This document shows positions 7,711 through 14,416 of a DNA stretch of 64,000 nucleotides, one piece after another. Position 1 is the stretch's first letter, and each line of letters opens with the position of its first letter. The position numbers and the translations under genes are program-made. The notes under the pieces were generated by a model. It saw only the letters and a list, made by a program, of their open reading frames with translations, was not told the DNA's origin and ran no database searches. Origin of the DNA: Curtobacterium sp. MCBA15_009 (GTDB lineage: Bacteria > Actinomycetota > Actinomycetes > Actinomycetales > Microbacteriaceae). The DNA is taken from assembly GCF_001864895.1 (NCBI RefSeq), contig NZ_MJGO01000037.1:356759-420758 (forward strand), read 5' to 3'.

Positions 7711-9135
7711 TCAGACGGAGATCGGGTGCTTCGTCTCGTTCCAGTCGTCGGTCCACGGGCGCTTCGTGTCGGCGCCGTCACCGATCGGGTTGAGGACGAG
7801 GCCGGCGATCGAGTAGTTCCGGCCCCAGACGCTCATGCCGCCGTTCACGTAGGTGTGCCACTTCGGCGCCTGCGAGACGGTCTCGATGCCGGTGGCGGAA
7901 CCCCACTTGTTGAGGAAGTTCCGGTGCACCTGGAAGTCGACGCCGCCGATCCGCTCGGCCCAGCTAGTGAAGCCCTTGCGGGTGAACAGATCGGAACCGA
8001 ACTGTGTCGAGATCGTCTTCCAATCGTTCTTCGCGACCGTCGAGAACTTCGACAGGTTCCACCAGTTCGGGTTGTTCTTGAAGGTGTCGACGAAGCCGTC
8101 GAACTTGCCGATGACCTGCTCGCTCTGCTTGTTGATCGCCGTCAGCTTCTTGAACGTGCCCGGCTTGCCGAGCTTGTCGAGCAACGCGAACCGCTGCGTC
8201 GAGAGCTTTTCGAGCTTGGCGTTGACGACCTTCTGGAAGCCCGCCGTGCCCTTCGCGATGCCCTGCTTCATCGCGATCGAGGTCGCCTTGGTGATCCCGA
8301 CGCCGACGCCGAGGGTCACGACGCCGACGACCGCCATCACCAGGTCGAAGACGTTGCCCTCGCCGAGCGCCGTCAGCCCGATCTGCGCGACCAGGCTCAC
8401 CCCGGCCGCGACCGCACCCATGATCGCCAGGACCCCGACGCCGGGGATGAGGATCGCCAGCGCTGCGAGGGCGATGCCGATGTAGGTGAAGATCTTGACG
8501 AGGATCTTCAGCAGCTTCGAGAAGAACGCCTTGATCTTGTCGCCGAGGGTGTCGTGCAACCCGTCGTGCCACGCGCCGCGGATGGTCGCCGAGGCGGCCT
8601 TCCCCGCGGCGTTCAGGGCGTCGACCGCGCGCCGGAGGCGGGCCTTCGCCGCGTCGGCACTGTCGCTCGCCGAGGACTCCGCACGGTGCTTCGCGTCGAT
8701 CTGTCCCTGCTCGTCGTCGGTCAGCGGGGGAGCATCCGAGGCGCGGCCCTGCGAGGGGTCGGCCATGCCGCTCGCACGCGCGCCGGCGGCCGAGGCGTCC
8801 TCGGCGTCGCGCAACGCGGCCGCTGACTCGTCGAGGGCCTGCTCGAGGCTCGGCACGTACCCGGTCAGGGCGTCGCGGATGGCCTCGTAGCGCCCGGCCA
8901 TCTTCTGCAGGGACTCCGCGACCTCCTTGCTCTTCTTGCGGACGGCGTTCGCGGTCTCGCCCTTGAACTGCGACTCGTCGCCCTCGCCGATGCTCTTCAG
9001 CACGGCGGCCTCGCTCGTGATCTCGTCGGCGATGGTCGTGTAGTAGTGCACGAGGTCGTTCACCACGGGCACGTCGGCGATGACCGGGTCCGTGGACTCC
9101 CCGAGCAGCGCCCAGTCCCCTCCGCGTGCCGGCAT
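7711..9135 (-). CDS. large putative T7SS-secreted protein, copy 1 (474 aa)
   Basis: Candidate effector or large substrate of the adjacent T7SS. Residues 1-110 match the T7SS_signal style: GDWALLGESTDPVIADV, a helical hairpin and FKGETANAVRKKSKEVAESL. An Ala/Asp-rich linker follows, then a strongly hydrophobic stretch (about residues 215-275, including LAALAILIPGVG and a second run), and a C-terminal region of about 190 residues rich in Trp, Lys and Asn with no recognised toxin motif. It shares N-terminal and central sequence with the protein at 10098-11522, while the last 190 residues diverge. The start overlaps the 103-aa gene by 1 base. No immunity gene is apparent beside it. Confidence 0.8.
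   Translation of the reverse strand: MPARGGDWALLGESTDPVIADVPVVNDLVHYYTTIADEITSEAAVLKSIGEGDESQFKGETANAVRKKSKEVAESLQKMAGRYEAIRDALTGYVPSLEQALDESAAALRDAEDASAAGARASGMADPSQGRASDAPPLTDDEQGQIDAKHRAESSASDSADAAKARLRRAVDALNAAGKAASATIRGAWHDGLHDTLGDKIKAFFSKLLKILVKIFTYIGIALAALAILIPGVGVLAIMGAVAAGVSLVAQIGLTALGEGNVFDLVMAVVGVVTLGVGVGITKATSIAMKQGIAKGTAGFQKVVNAKLEKLSTQRFALLDKLGKPGTFKKLTAINKQSEQVIGKFDGFVDTFKNNPNWWNLSKFSTVAKNDWKTISTQFGSDLFTRKGFTSWAERIGGVDFQVHRNFLNKWGSATGIETVSQAPKWHTYVNGGMSVWGRNYSIAGLVLNPIGDGADTKRPWTDDWNETKHPISV
8435..8567. repeat. 133-bp direct repeat, copy A (copy B 10822-10954)
   Basis: A 133-base block inside the two large substrate genes is identical at both sites, 2387 bases apart. It encodes the amphipathic and hydrophobic segment ending in LAALAILIPGVG. 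Sequence on both sides diverges immediately. Confidence 0.85.
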
Positions 9136-9446
9136 CAGGCGGCCTGCCCGTCTGCCGGGTGCTCCTCGGTGGACAGCTTGTCGTGCAGGTCCTGCTCGAG
9201 CGAGGCCCAGTTCTCCGACGCCTTCTGCATCTTCTCGTGCAGGTCCTTCACGGCGCCCTTCATCTTGTTCCGGTGGATCTTCCAGTCACCGGAGAAGTCG
9301 TGCATCGCCTTCTGCACGTCGTGCTGGCCGTAGACGTCCTGGAGCTCGCGCTCGTCGGACTTCTGGTGCTCCAGCTCGTCGGAGATGTGCTGCAGTTTCG
9401 CGGCCGAGTCCTCGAGGACGGCCTTCGTGATGATGAGGTCTGCCAT
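9135..9446 (-). CDS. small helical WXG100-type protein, copy 1 (103 aa)
   Basis: Probably a small T7SS substrate or co-secretion partner. At 103 residues it has the length of WXG100 proteins and is predicted almost wholly helical, with a central FSGDWKIHRNKMKG turn resembling the W-x-G region between two helices and no signal peptide. It sits between the 97-aa WXG100-like gene and the large substrate, overlapping the latter (TGATG), as expected for a partner translated with it. A 113-base core (9222-9334) is identical to the paralogue at 11609-11721, whereas both ends differ. Confidence 0.78.
   Translation of the reverse strand: MADLIITKAVLEDSAAKLQHISDELEHQKSDERELQDVYGQHDVQKAMHDFSGDWKIHRNKMKGAVKDLHEKMQKASENWASLEQDLHDKLSTEEHPADGQAA
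9222..9334. repeat. 113-bp direct repeat, copy A (copy B 11609-11721)
   Basis: Identical block within the two 103-aa genes, at the same 2387-base offset as the 133-bp repeat. The shared offset shows that the cassette was duplicated as a unit. Confidence 0.85.
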
Positions 9447-9534
9447 GGGTGCTCCTGGTCGGTGAACGGGATCGGAACCGGATCGGCCCCGGCCCCGTCG
9501 TTGTCGACGGGGGCCGGGACCGGTGCCGTGGGAC

Positions 9535-9828
9535 CTACTTGATCGCGTTCGCGAGCTCCTGGTCGGTCTGCTGCAGCGCCTCGGACGCCTTGTTGAGGTA
9601 CATCGACATGCCCTCGAGACCCTCGATGGTCTTCGTCGCGCCGTCGTTGAACTCCTGGTACGAGTTGCCGAAGGCGACGGAGGACTGGTCCGTCACGTAG
9701 CCGCCGGAGATGAGCGAGTCGACCAGCGACTTCAGCTCACGCAGCTTCGAGGTGATGTCCTGCTCGCCGTTGACGAGGCGGGTCGCGGCGTCCTGCATCT
9801 CGCCGTAGGTCACGTTCAAGTTGGGCAT
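9535..9828 (-). CDS. WXG100/ESAT-6-like protein, copy 1 (97 aa)
   Basis: Small T7SS substrate of the ESAT-6 superfamily. It has two amphipathic helices around a degenerate turn (SLISGGYVTDQS; Gly-Gly-Tyr where Trp-x-Gly is usual), then FGNSYQEFNDGATKTIEGL, and ends with a helix; there is no signal peptide. It resembles proteins annotated as pore-forming ESAT-6 family in streptomycetes (recalled, not searched). An AGGAG Shine-Dalgarno precedes the ATG at 9828. The translated protein is identical to the copy at 11909-12202 although the DNA differs at several silent sites. It opens the second substrate cassette. Confidence 0.85.
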   Translation of the reverse strand: MPNLNVTYGEMQDAATRLVNGEQDITSKLRELKSLVDSLISGGYVTDQSSVAFGNSYQEFNDGATKTIEGLEGMSMYLNKASEALQQTDQELANAIK

Positions 9829-9939
9829 GGCCTGCTCCTGTTGTTCGTCTGCACCCCCCGGTCGAGGGACAGGACCGAGGTTATTTCAGGCCGGAACCAC
9901 TTCGCGGGGTACGTTTTCGCAGCAGGGGGTGCCGGAGCC

Positions 9940-9957
9940 GTGCACACCGATGTGCAC
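9940..9957. promoter_or_regulatory. inverted repeat upstream of cassette copy 1
   Basis: GTGCACA, a 4-base spacer and TGTGCAC form a perfect 7-bp dyad about 110 bases upstream of the WXG100 start at 9828. It lies in a locally AT-richer stretch (about 9880-10030) between the two cassettes. The geometry suits a dimeric repressor operator, but no regulator gene is nearby and the dyad is not conserved upstream of the second cassette. Confidence 0.35.
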
Positions 9958-10067
9958 ATTCCAGTATTCCGGCAGCACCGCGCGGTCGATCCCCGTCGGT
10001 ATTCACATGTCACCGATGCACGAAAATCCTGGTCATCGGCGTGTCGCGGGGTCCGCGGACGGCGGGA

Positions 10068-10085
10068 GTCCCCCCGATGGGGGAC
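10068..10085 (-). terminator. short hairpin after cassette copy 2
   Basis: GTCCCCC / GGGGGAC with a 4-base loop lies just beyond the stop of the large substrate gene ending at 10098. There is no T-run, so it may only attenuate transcription between the two cassettes. Confidence 0.4.
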
Positions 10086-10097
10086 ACCCGACGTCCG

Positions 10098-11522
10098 TCA
10101 GAACCCGTGGACGAGCTGCCCCGAGGCGTCCTTGTAGCCCGGGACCCGCTCCTGGTCGGAGCCCCACCCGGTCGGCTTGATGCCCTGGCCGTACGAGAAC
10201 GTGTTCATCCAGCTCGCCACCACCCGGCCGCCGGCGGCGTACTTGTGCCAGTTCGGCAGGGCGGCGATGTCGACGCCGTAGTCCCGCTTCATCGCGACCT
10301 TCATGGCGTCCATCTCGATCTGCCGGTCCACGCTCATCAGGCGCTGCCACTGCCAGCCCTTGCCGTCCTTCGACAGGACGTCGCGGATCTTGGCCTTGTC
10401 GTCGTTCCAGAGCGCGCGGTTCGGCCGCCACCAGTTCGGCTTCTCCTTGAAGCCGCCGAGCGTGTTCTTCCCCATCGTCGCGATGCGGGCGTCCGTCAAC
10501 CGGTTGATGTGCCGGTTGATCGTGGTGACCGTCCGCAGCGCGCCGGGGTCCCGCAGGGTGTCCTTGATCGCGACGGCCCGGACGTCCTGCAGCTTCTTGA
10601 TCTTGTCGAGGTTGGTCTTCGCGAAGCCCTGCATCCCCTTGCCGAGGCCGGCCGTCTTCGCCAGGGACGCGACCTTGGTGAGCCCGGCCCCGACCCCGAC
10701 CAGGACCAGCCCGACCGCCGACGTGATGACGTCGAGCCACGACCCCTCACCCATCCCCGCCAGCGTGATGTTGAGCACGAGCGTGACCGCCGCGGCGACC
10801 GCCGCCATGAACGTGAGCATGCCGACGCCGGGGATGAGGATCGCCAGCGCTGCGAGGGCGATGCCGATGTAGGTGAAGATCTTGACGAGGATCTTCAGCA
10901 GCTTCGAGAAGAACGCCTTGATCTTGTCGCCGAGGGTGTCGTGCAACCCGTCGTCCCACGCGGCCCGGATCGTCGACGCCGCCGCCTTGCCGGCCGCGTT
11001 CACCCCGTCCACTGCGCGCCGCAGCCGGGCGACCGCGGCGTCGGCGCCGTCCTTCGCACTGCTCGTGGCGCGCGCCTTGGCGTCGATCGCACCCTGCTCG
11101 TCGTCGGTCAGCGGCGGCGCGTCCTGCGCACGGCCCTGACCGGGGTCGGGCATCGCGCCGGCCCGGGCTCCCGCCGCCGAGGCGTCCTCGGCGTCGCGCA
11201 GCGCTGCGGCCGACTCGGTCAAGGCCGTCTCGAGCTCGGGCAGGTAGCCGGTCAGGGCGTCGCGGATCGCGTCGTACCGGCCGGACATCCGCTGCAGGGA
11301 CTCGGCGACCTCCTTGCTCTTCTTCCGGACCGCGTCGGCGGACTCGCCCTTGAACTGGCTGTCGTCCCCCTCGCCGATCTTCCGGAGGACGTCCGCCTCG
11401 GAGGTGATCTCCTGGGCCATCGTCGTGTAGTAGTTCACGAGTTCGTGCACGGTCGGCACGTCCGCCACGATCGGGTCGGACCCCTCGTGCAGCAGTCCCC
11501 AGTCCCCGCCGCGGGCGGGCAT
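10098..11522 (-). CDS. large putative T7SS-secreted protein, copy 2 (474 aa)
   Basis: Paralogue of the protein at 7711-9135 and also 474 residues. The N-terminus (GDWGLLHEGSDPIVADV, then FKGESADAVRKKSKEVAESL) is the same T7SS_signal-type region. The central hydrophobic part is shared and partly identical at DNA level (10822-10954). The C-terminal region diverges strongly, yet keeps spaced anchors such as KPNWW and LPNWHKYAAGG, so both tails probably adopt one fold with different surfaces. The start overlaps the 103-aa gene by 1 base. No toxin catalytic motif is recognised and no adjacent immunity gene is seen. Confidence 0.8.
   Translation of the reverse strand: MPARGGDWGLLHEGSDPIVADVPTVHELVNYYTTMAQEITSEADVLRKIGEGDDSQFKGESADAVRKKSKEVAESLQRMSGRYDAIRDALTGYLPELETALTESAAALRDAEDASAAGARAGAMPDPGQGRAQDAPPLTDDEQGAIDAKARATSSAKDGADAAVARLRRAVDGVNAAGKAAASTIRAAWDDGLHDTLGDKIKAFFSKLLKILVKIFTYIGIALAALAILIPGVGMLTFMAAVAAAVTLVLNITLAGMGEGSWLDVITSAVGLVLVGVGAGLTKVASLAKTAGLGKGMQGFAKTNLDKIKKLQDVRAVAIKDTLRDPGALRTVTTINRHINRLTDARIATMGKNTLGGFKEKPNWWRPNRALWNDDKAKIRDVLSKDGKGWQWQRLMSVDRQIEMDAMKVAMKRDYGVDIAALPNWHKYAAGGRVVASWMNTFSYGQGIKPTGWGSDQERVPGYKDASGQLVHGF
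10822..10954. repeat. 133-bp direct repeat, copy B
   Basis: Partner of 8435-8567, identical base for base. It marks a recent exchange or selection at DNA level between the paralogues. Confidence 0.85.
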
Positions 11523-11833
11523 CAGGCCGCCTGCCCGTCGGTCGGGTGCGCTTCGGTGTCGAGCTTGTCGGTCAGGTCCTGCTCGAGCCCGGTCCAGTGC
11601 TCGGTGGACTTCTGCATCTTCTCGTGCAGGTCCTTCACGGCGCCCTTCATCTTGTTCCGGTGGATCTTCCAGTCACCGGAGAAGTCGTGCATCGCCTTCT
11701 GCACGTCGTGCTGGCCGTAGATCTCGGTCAGGGCACGGTCGTCCGACTTCTGGTGCTCGAGCTCGTCGGAGATGTGCTGCAGCTTGGTCGCCGAGTCCTC
11801 GAGGACGGCGCGGGTGATGATGAGGTCTGCCAT
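11522..11833 (-). CDS. small helical WXG100-type protein, copy 2 (103 aa)
   Basis: Paralogue of the gene at 9135-9446 with the same length. The core HDVQKAMHDFSGDWKIHRNK and the residues after it are identical, while positions near residues 30-40 and the C-terminal third are changed (for example STEHWTGLEQDLTDKLDTE). The variable ends may match the partner's variable tail. It overlaps the large substrate gene (TGATG) and lies 75 bases downstream of the WXG100 gene, and is probably co-transcribed with both. Confidence 0.78.
   Translation of the reverse strand: MADLIITRAVLEDSATKLQHISDELEHQKSDDRALTEIYGQHDVQKAMHDFSGDWKIHRNKMKGAVKDLHEKMQKSTEHWTGLEQDLTDKLDTEAHPTDGQAA
11609..11721. repeat. 113-bp direct repeat, copy B
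   Basis: Partner of 9222-9334; identical sequence covering the conserved helical core of the 103-aa protein. Confidence 0.85.
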
Positions 11834-11908
11834 GGGTGCTCCCGGTCGGTGTGCTGGACGCGAGTGGCGCCCGGGGTCGCAGCGCGTGCGCGACCCCGGG
11901 CGGACCGA

Positions 11909-12202
11909 CTACTTGATCGCGTTCGCGAGCTCCTGGTCGGTCTGCTGCAGCGCCTCGGACGCCTTGTTCAGGTACATCGACATGCCCTCGAGACCCTCGA
12001 TGGTCTTCGTCGCGCCGTCGTTGAACTCCTGGTACGAGTTGCCGAAAGCGACGGACGACTGGTCCGTCACGTAGCCGCCGGAGATGAGCGAGTCGACCAG
12101 CGACTTCAGCTCACGCAGCTTCGAGGTGATGTCCTGCTCGCCGTTGACGAGGCGGGTCGCGGCGTCCTGCATCTCGCCGTAGGTCACATTCAAGTTGGGC
12201 AT
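11909..12202 (-). CDS. WXG100/ESAT-6-like protein, copy 2 (97 aa)
   Basis: Translates to exactly the same 97 residues as the gene at 9535-9828. Silent differences are visible (for example gtt/ttg around 11968 and gcg/gcc codon changes), so the two are not a simple recent copy with no mutations. The start at 12202 is set by AGGAGC upstream of MPNLNVTYGEMQDAATRL; the frame is open further upstream but with no credible start. It is the first gene of the island's transcription unit after the rplI terminator. Confidence 0.85.
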   Translation of the reverse strand: MPNLNVTYGEMQDAATRLVNGEQDITSKLRELKSLVDSLISGGYVTDQSSVAFGNSYQEFNDGATKTIEGLEGMSMYLNKASEALQQTDQELANAIK

Positions 12203-12393
12203 GGCCAGCTCCTGTTCACGGTGTTCGACACCCCCGGGTTCGGAGGCCGCGATGACGCTATCGGCTCGTCGACCCCCGAACGGGGGTGTTCGCGTGGTGT
12301 TCACCGCAACTTCCACCAGCGGTGCGCGCACGAGAAGAACGTGCGTCGAGCAGGAGAACCAGCCGTGTCGACGACGTGACGCCCGGGAACGAC

Positions 12394-12430
12394 GGAAGGC
12401 GGGCCTCCCGAGAGGGGAGACCCGCCTTCC
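12394..12430 (-). terminator. strong hairpin terminator after rplI
   Basis: A GC-rich inverted repeat (GGAAGGCGGG...CCCGCCTTCC with an internal CCTC/GAGG stem) sits 17 bases beyond the rplI stop. It ends the ribosomal operon and isolates the T7SS island that begins at 12202. No long T-run follows, as is common in high-GC actinobacteria. Confidence 0.8.
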
Positions 12431-12447
12431 GACGGAACGAGGTCGCG

Positions 12448-12900
12448 CTACTTGGCGGCGACGACCTTGAGCGAGATCACGGCAGTGATGTCCTCGCGCA
12501 GACGCACGGTGGCCTCGTGGTCACCGACGGTCTTGATGGTCGCGGGGACCTCGACCTTGCGCTTGTCGAGCGAGCCGACGCCCTGCGCCTGGACGGCGTC
12601 AGCGACGTCGCCCGGACGGACGGAGCCGAACAGACGGCCGTCCTTGCCGGCCTTGACCGACAGCTGGATGGTGGCGTTCTCGAGCTTCATCTTGAGGTCC
12701 TGTGCCTCTTCGATGGTGGCGAGCTCGCGCGCGGTACGCGCGGCACGGATCGACTCGACCTGCTTCTCGCCGCCCTTGGACCACGCGACAGCGAAGCCCT
12801 GGGGGATGAGGTAGTTGCGGGCGTAGCCGTTCTTGACGTCGACGACGTCACCGGCGGAACCGAGGCCGGAGACCTCGTGGGTGAGGATGAGCTTCGACAT
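12448..12900 (-). CDS. rplI: 50S ribosomal protein bL9
   Basis: bL9 binds domain V of 23S rRNA near the base of the L1 stalk and helps maintain frame. The 150 residues are the normal length. The N-terminal domain has [20 protein letters not shown], the family signature; a long helix (EQ/KLE region) follows and the C-terminal domain begins near [11 protein letters not shown]. It is the last gene of the rpsF-ssb-rpsR-rplI cluster, 14 bases after rpsR, followed by a strong terminator. Confidence 0.97.
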   Translation of the reverse strand: MSKLILTHEVSGLGSAGDVVDVKNGYARNYLIPQGFAVAWSKGGEKQVESIRAARTARELATIEEAQDLKMKLENATIQLSVKAGKDGRLFGSVRPGDVADAVQAQGVGSLDKRKVEVPATIKTVGDHEATVRLREDITAVISLKVVAAK

Positions 12901-12914
12901 GTGTCGACCTCCGA

Positions 12915-13172
12915 TCAGCGGCCGGAGCCGGCGTAGGGGAGGAGCGCCATCTCACGGGCGTTCTTCACGGCACGGGCGATGAGGCGCTGCTCCTGGACGG
13001 AGACGCCGGTGATGCGACGGGCGCGGATCTTGCCACGCTCCGAGATGAACTTGCGAAGGGTCGCGACGTCCTTGTAGTCGATGACGCCGACCTTGATCGA
13101 CTTCGCGGGAGCGGCGTTCTTGCCGCCCTTACCGCGAGGCTTCCGGCGATCGCCGGTGCTCTTTCCAGCCAT
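12915..13172 (-). CDS. rpsR: 30S ribosomal protein bS18 (cysteine-free form)
   Basis: bS18 binds the platform of the 30S subunit together with bS6. 85 residues with the signature [19 protein letters not shown] and [21 protein letters not shown]. There is no cysteine, so this is the zinc-independent (C-minus) type; some actinobacteria also carry a Cys-containing S18 elsewhere that is repressed when zinc is plentiful. Located between ssb and rplI, as usual. Confidence 0.97.
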   Translation of the reverse strand: MAGKSTGDRRKPRGKGGKNAAPAKSIKVGVIDYKDVATLRKFISERGKIRARRITGVSVQEQRLIARAVKNAREMALLPYAGSGR

Positions 13173-13219
13173 TGTGTGTCCTTAAGAAGAAGAAGTTGTG
13201 TCCGTTGGATCGCTGAGGA

Positions 13220-13795
13220 TCAGAACGGGGTCTCGTCGTCGAAGTTGCCGCCGGGGGTGGACCACACGTCGTTCGACTGTGCGTTCCCGCCACCCTGCTG
13301 GCCGCCCTGGGGGGACCAGGGCGCGTCCGACTGACCGCCGCCGGTGTTGCCGCCGCCGTTCCAGCCACCGTTGCCGCCGCCGGAGTTGCCCCCGCCGACC
13401 TGACCACGGCCACCGCCGCCGCCGCTGCCACCCGCTGCGCGGGTGATCTGGGCGGTCGCGTACCGGAGCGACGGGCCGATCTCGTCGACCTCGAGCTCGA
13501 TGCTCGTGCGCTGCTGACCCTCACGGTCCTGGTAGGAACGCTGACGCAGACGGCCCTGCGCGATGACGCGCGAGCCCTTCGTCAGCGACCCCGCCACGTG
13601 CTCGGCGAACTCGCGCCACACACTCGCACGGAGGAACAGCGCGTCGCCGTCCTTCCACTCGTTCGCCTGACGGTCGAACGTGCGAGGGGTCGACGCGATG
13701 GTGAAGTTCGCCACGGCGAGCCCGTTCTGCGTGTAGCGCAGCTCGGGGTCCGCGGTGAGGTTGCCCACCACCGTGATGACGGTTTCGCCGGCCAC
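13220..13795 (-). CDS. ssb: single-stranded DNA-binding protein
   Basis: SSB coats single-stranded DNA during replication and repair and recruits partners through its tail. Residues 1-110 form the OB fold ([51 protein letters not shown]). A Gly/Asn-rich linker of about 60 residues follows, and the conserved acidic tip ends DDETPF. At 191 residues it has a typical actinobacterial length. It lies 3 bases downstream of rpsF and upstream of rpsR. Confidence 0.97.
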   Translation of the reverse strand: MAGETVITVVGNLTADPELRYTQNGLAVANFTIASTPRTFDRQANEWKDGDALFLRASVWREFAEHVAGSLTKGSRVIAQGRLRQRSYQDREGQQRTSIELEVDEIGPSLRYATAQITRAAGGSGGGGGRGQVGGGNSGGGNGGWNGGGNTGGGQSDAPWSPQGGQQGGGNAQSNDVWSTPGGNFDDETPF

Positions 13796-13798
13796 GGG

Positions 13799-14182
13799 CT
13801 ACTCGGCGCTCGCGGTCGCGGCCTGGGAGGCGTTGGCGGCCTTGCGGGCCGCACGCGCCTCGTCACGCTGCTTCTGGGCGGCGACCTGCGCGATGCCCTC
13901 TTCGGCGCGGAGGACCTTCGTGCGGAGCACGGCCTCGGAGAGACCGAGCTGACGGTCCAGCTCCTTGGCGGCCTCGGGGGTCGACGTGAAGTCGACGACG
14001 GCGTAGATGCCCTCGGACTTCTTGGCGATCTCGTAGGCGAGCCGGCGACGGCCCCAGACGTCCACGTTGTCGACGGTGCCACCGTCGTTGCGGATCACGG
14101 CCAGGAACTTGTCCAGGCTCGGAGCGACGGTGCGCTCGTCGATCTCGGGGTCGAGGATCGCCATCAGTTCGTACTGGTGCAT
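13799..14182 (-). CDS. rpsF: 30S ribosomal protein bS6
   Basis: bS6 pairs with bS18 on the 30S platform. The start is placed at the ATG at 14182 ([19 protein letters not shown]) because a GGAGG-type Shine-Dalgarno lies upstream and the open frame before it is not S6-like. This gives 127 residues. Conserved blocks are [13 protein letters not shown] and [20 protein letters not shown], and an Ala-rich extension ends the protein (residues about 100-127). First gene of the cluster. Confidence 0.97.
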   Translation of the reverse strand: MHQYELMAILDPEIDERTVAPSLDKFLAVIRNDGGTVDNVDVWGRRRLAYEIAKKSEGIYAVVDFTSTPEAAKELDRQLGLSEAVLRTKVLRAEEGIAQVAAQKQRDEARAARKAANASQAATASAE

Positions 14183-14333
14183 GCGGAACCCACCTCCTCT
14201 GGTCTCAGCGGCCCCGGGCAGTTCCCGGGACAGGAGGGTTGATGCATGTGTACCGGTGCGCAGGAGCGCGGGCACAACCCCGCAAGCTTAGCGGACTGCC
14301 TGGAGGCGCGCCACCGGCCCGTGGGTCGGCTCG

Positions 14334-14397
14334 CGGAACCAGGTTCCGGACACCACACCGTGAAATCGCGCGGTTCGGAGTCCGGAACCTGGTTCCG
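14334..14397. terminator. 18-bp inverted repeat between cca and rpsF
   Basis: The arms 14334-14351 and 14380-14397 are perfect reverse complements over 18 bases with a 28-base loop. Each arm is itself palindromic around GGAACC-GGTTCC. It lies 20 bases beyond the cca stop (minus strand), so it most likely terminates cca transcription before the rpsF promoter. A protein-binding role is also possible because of the nested palindromes. Confidence 0.6.
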
Positions 14398-14416
14398 GAG
14401 ACTGCGGGCGAGCCCG

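Noticed and set aside
939-12202. Prophage or IS-driven insertion for the T7SS island
   Set aside because: No integrase, transposase, att-type direct repeats or tRNA insertion point were seen at the borders.
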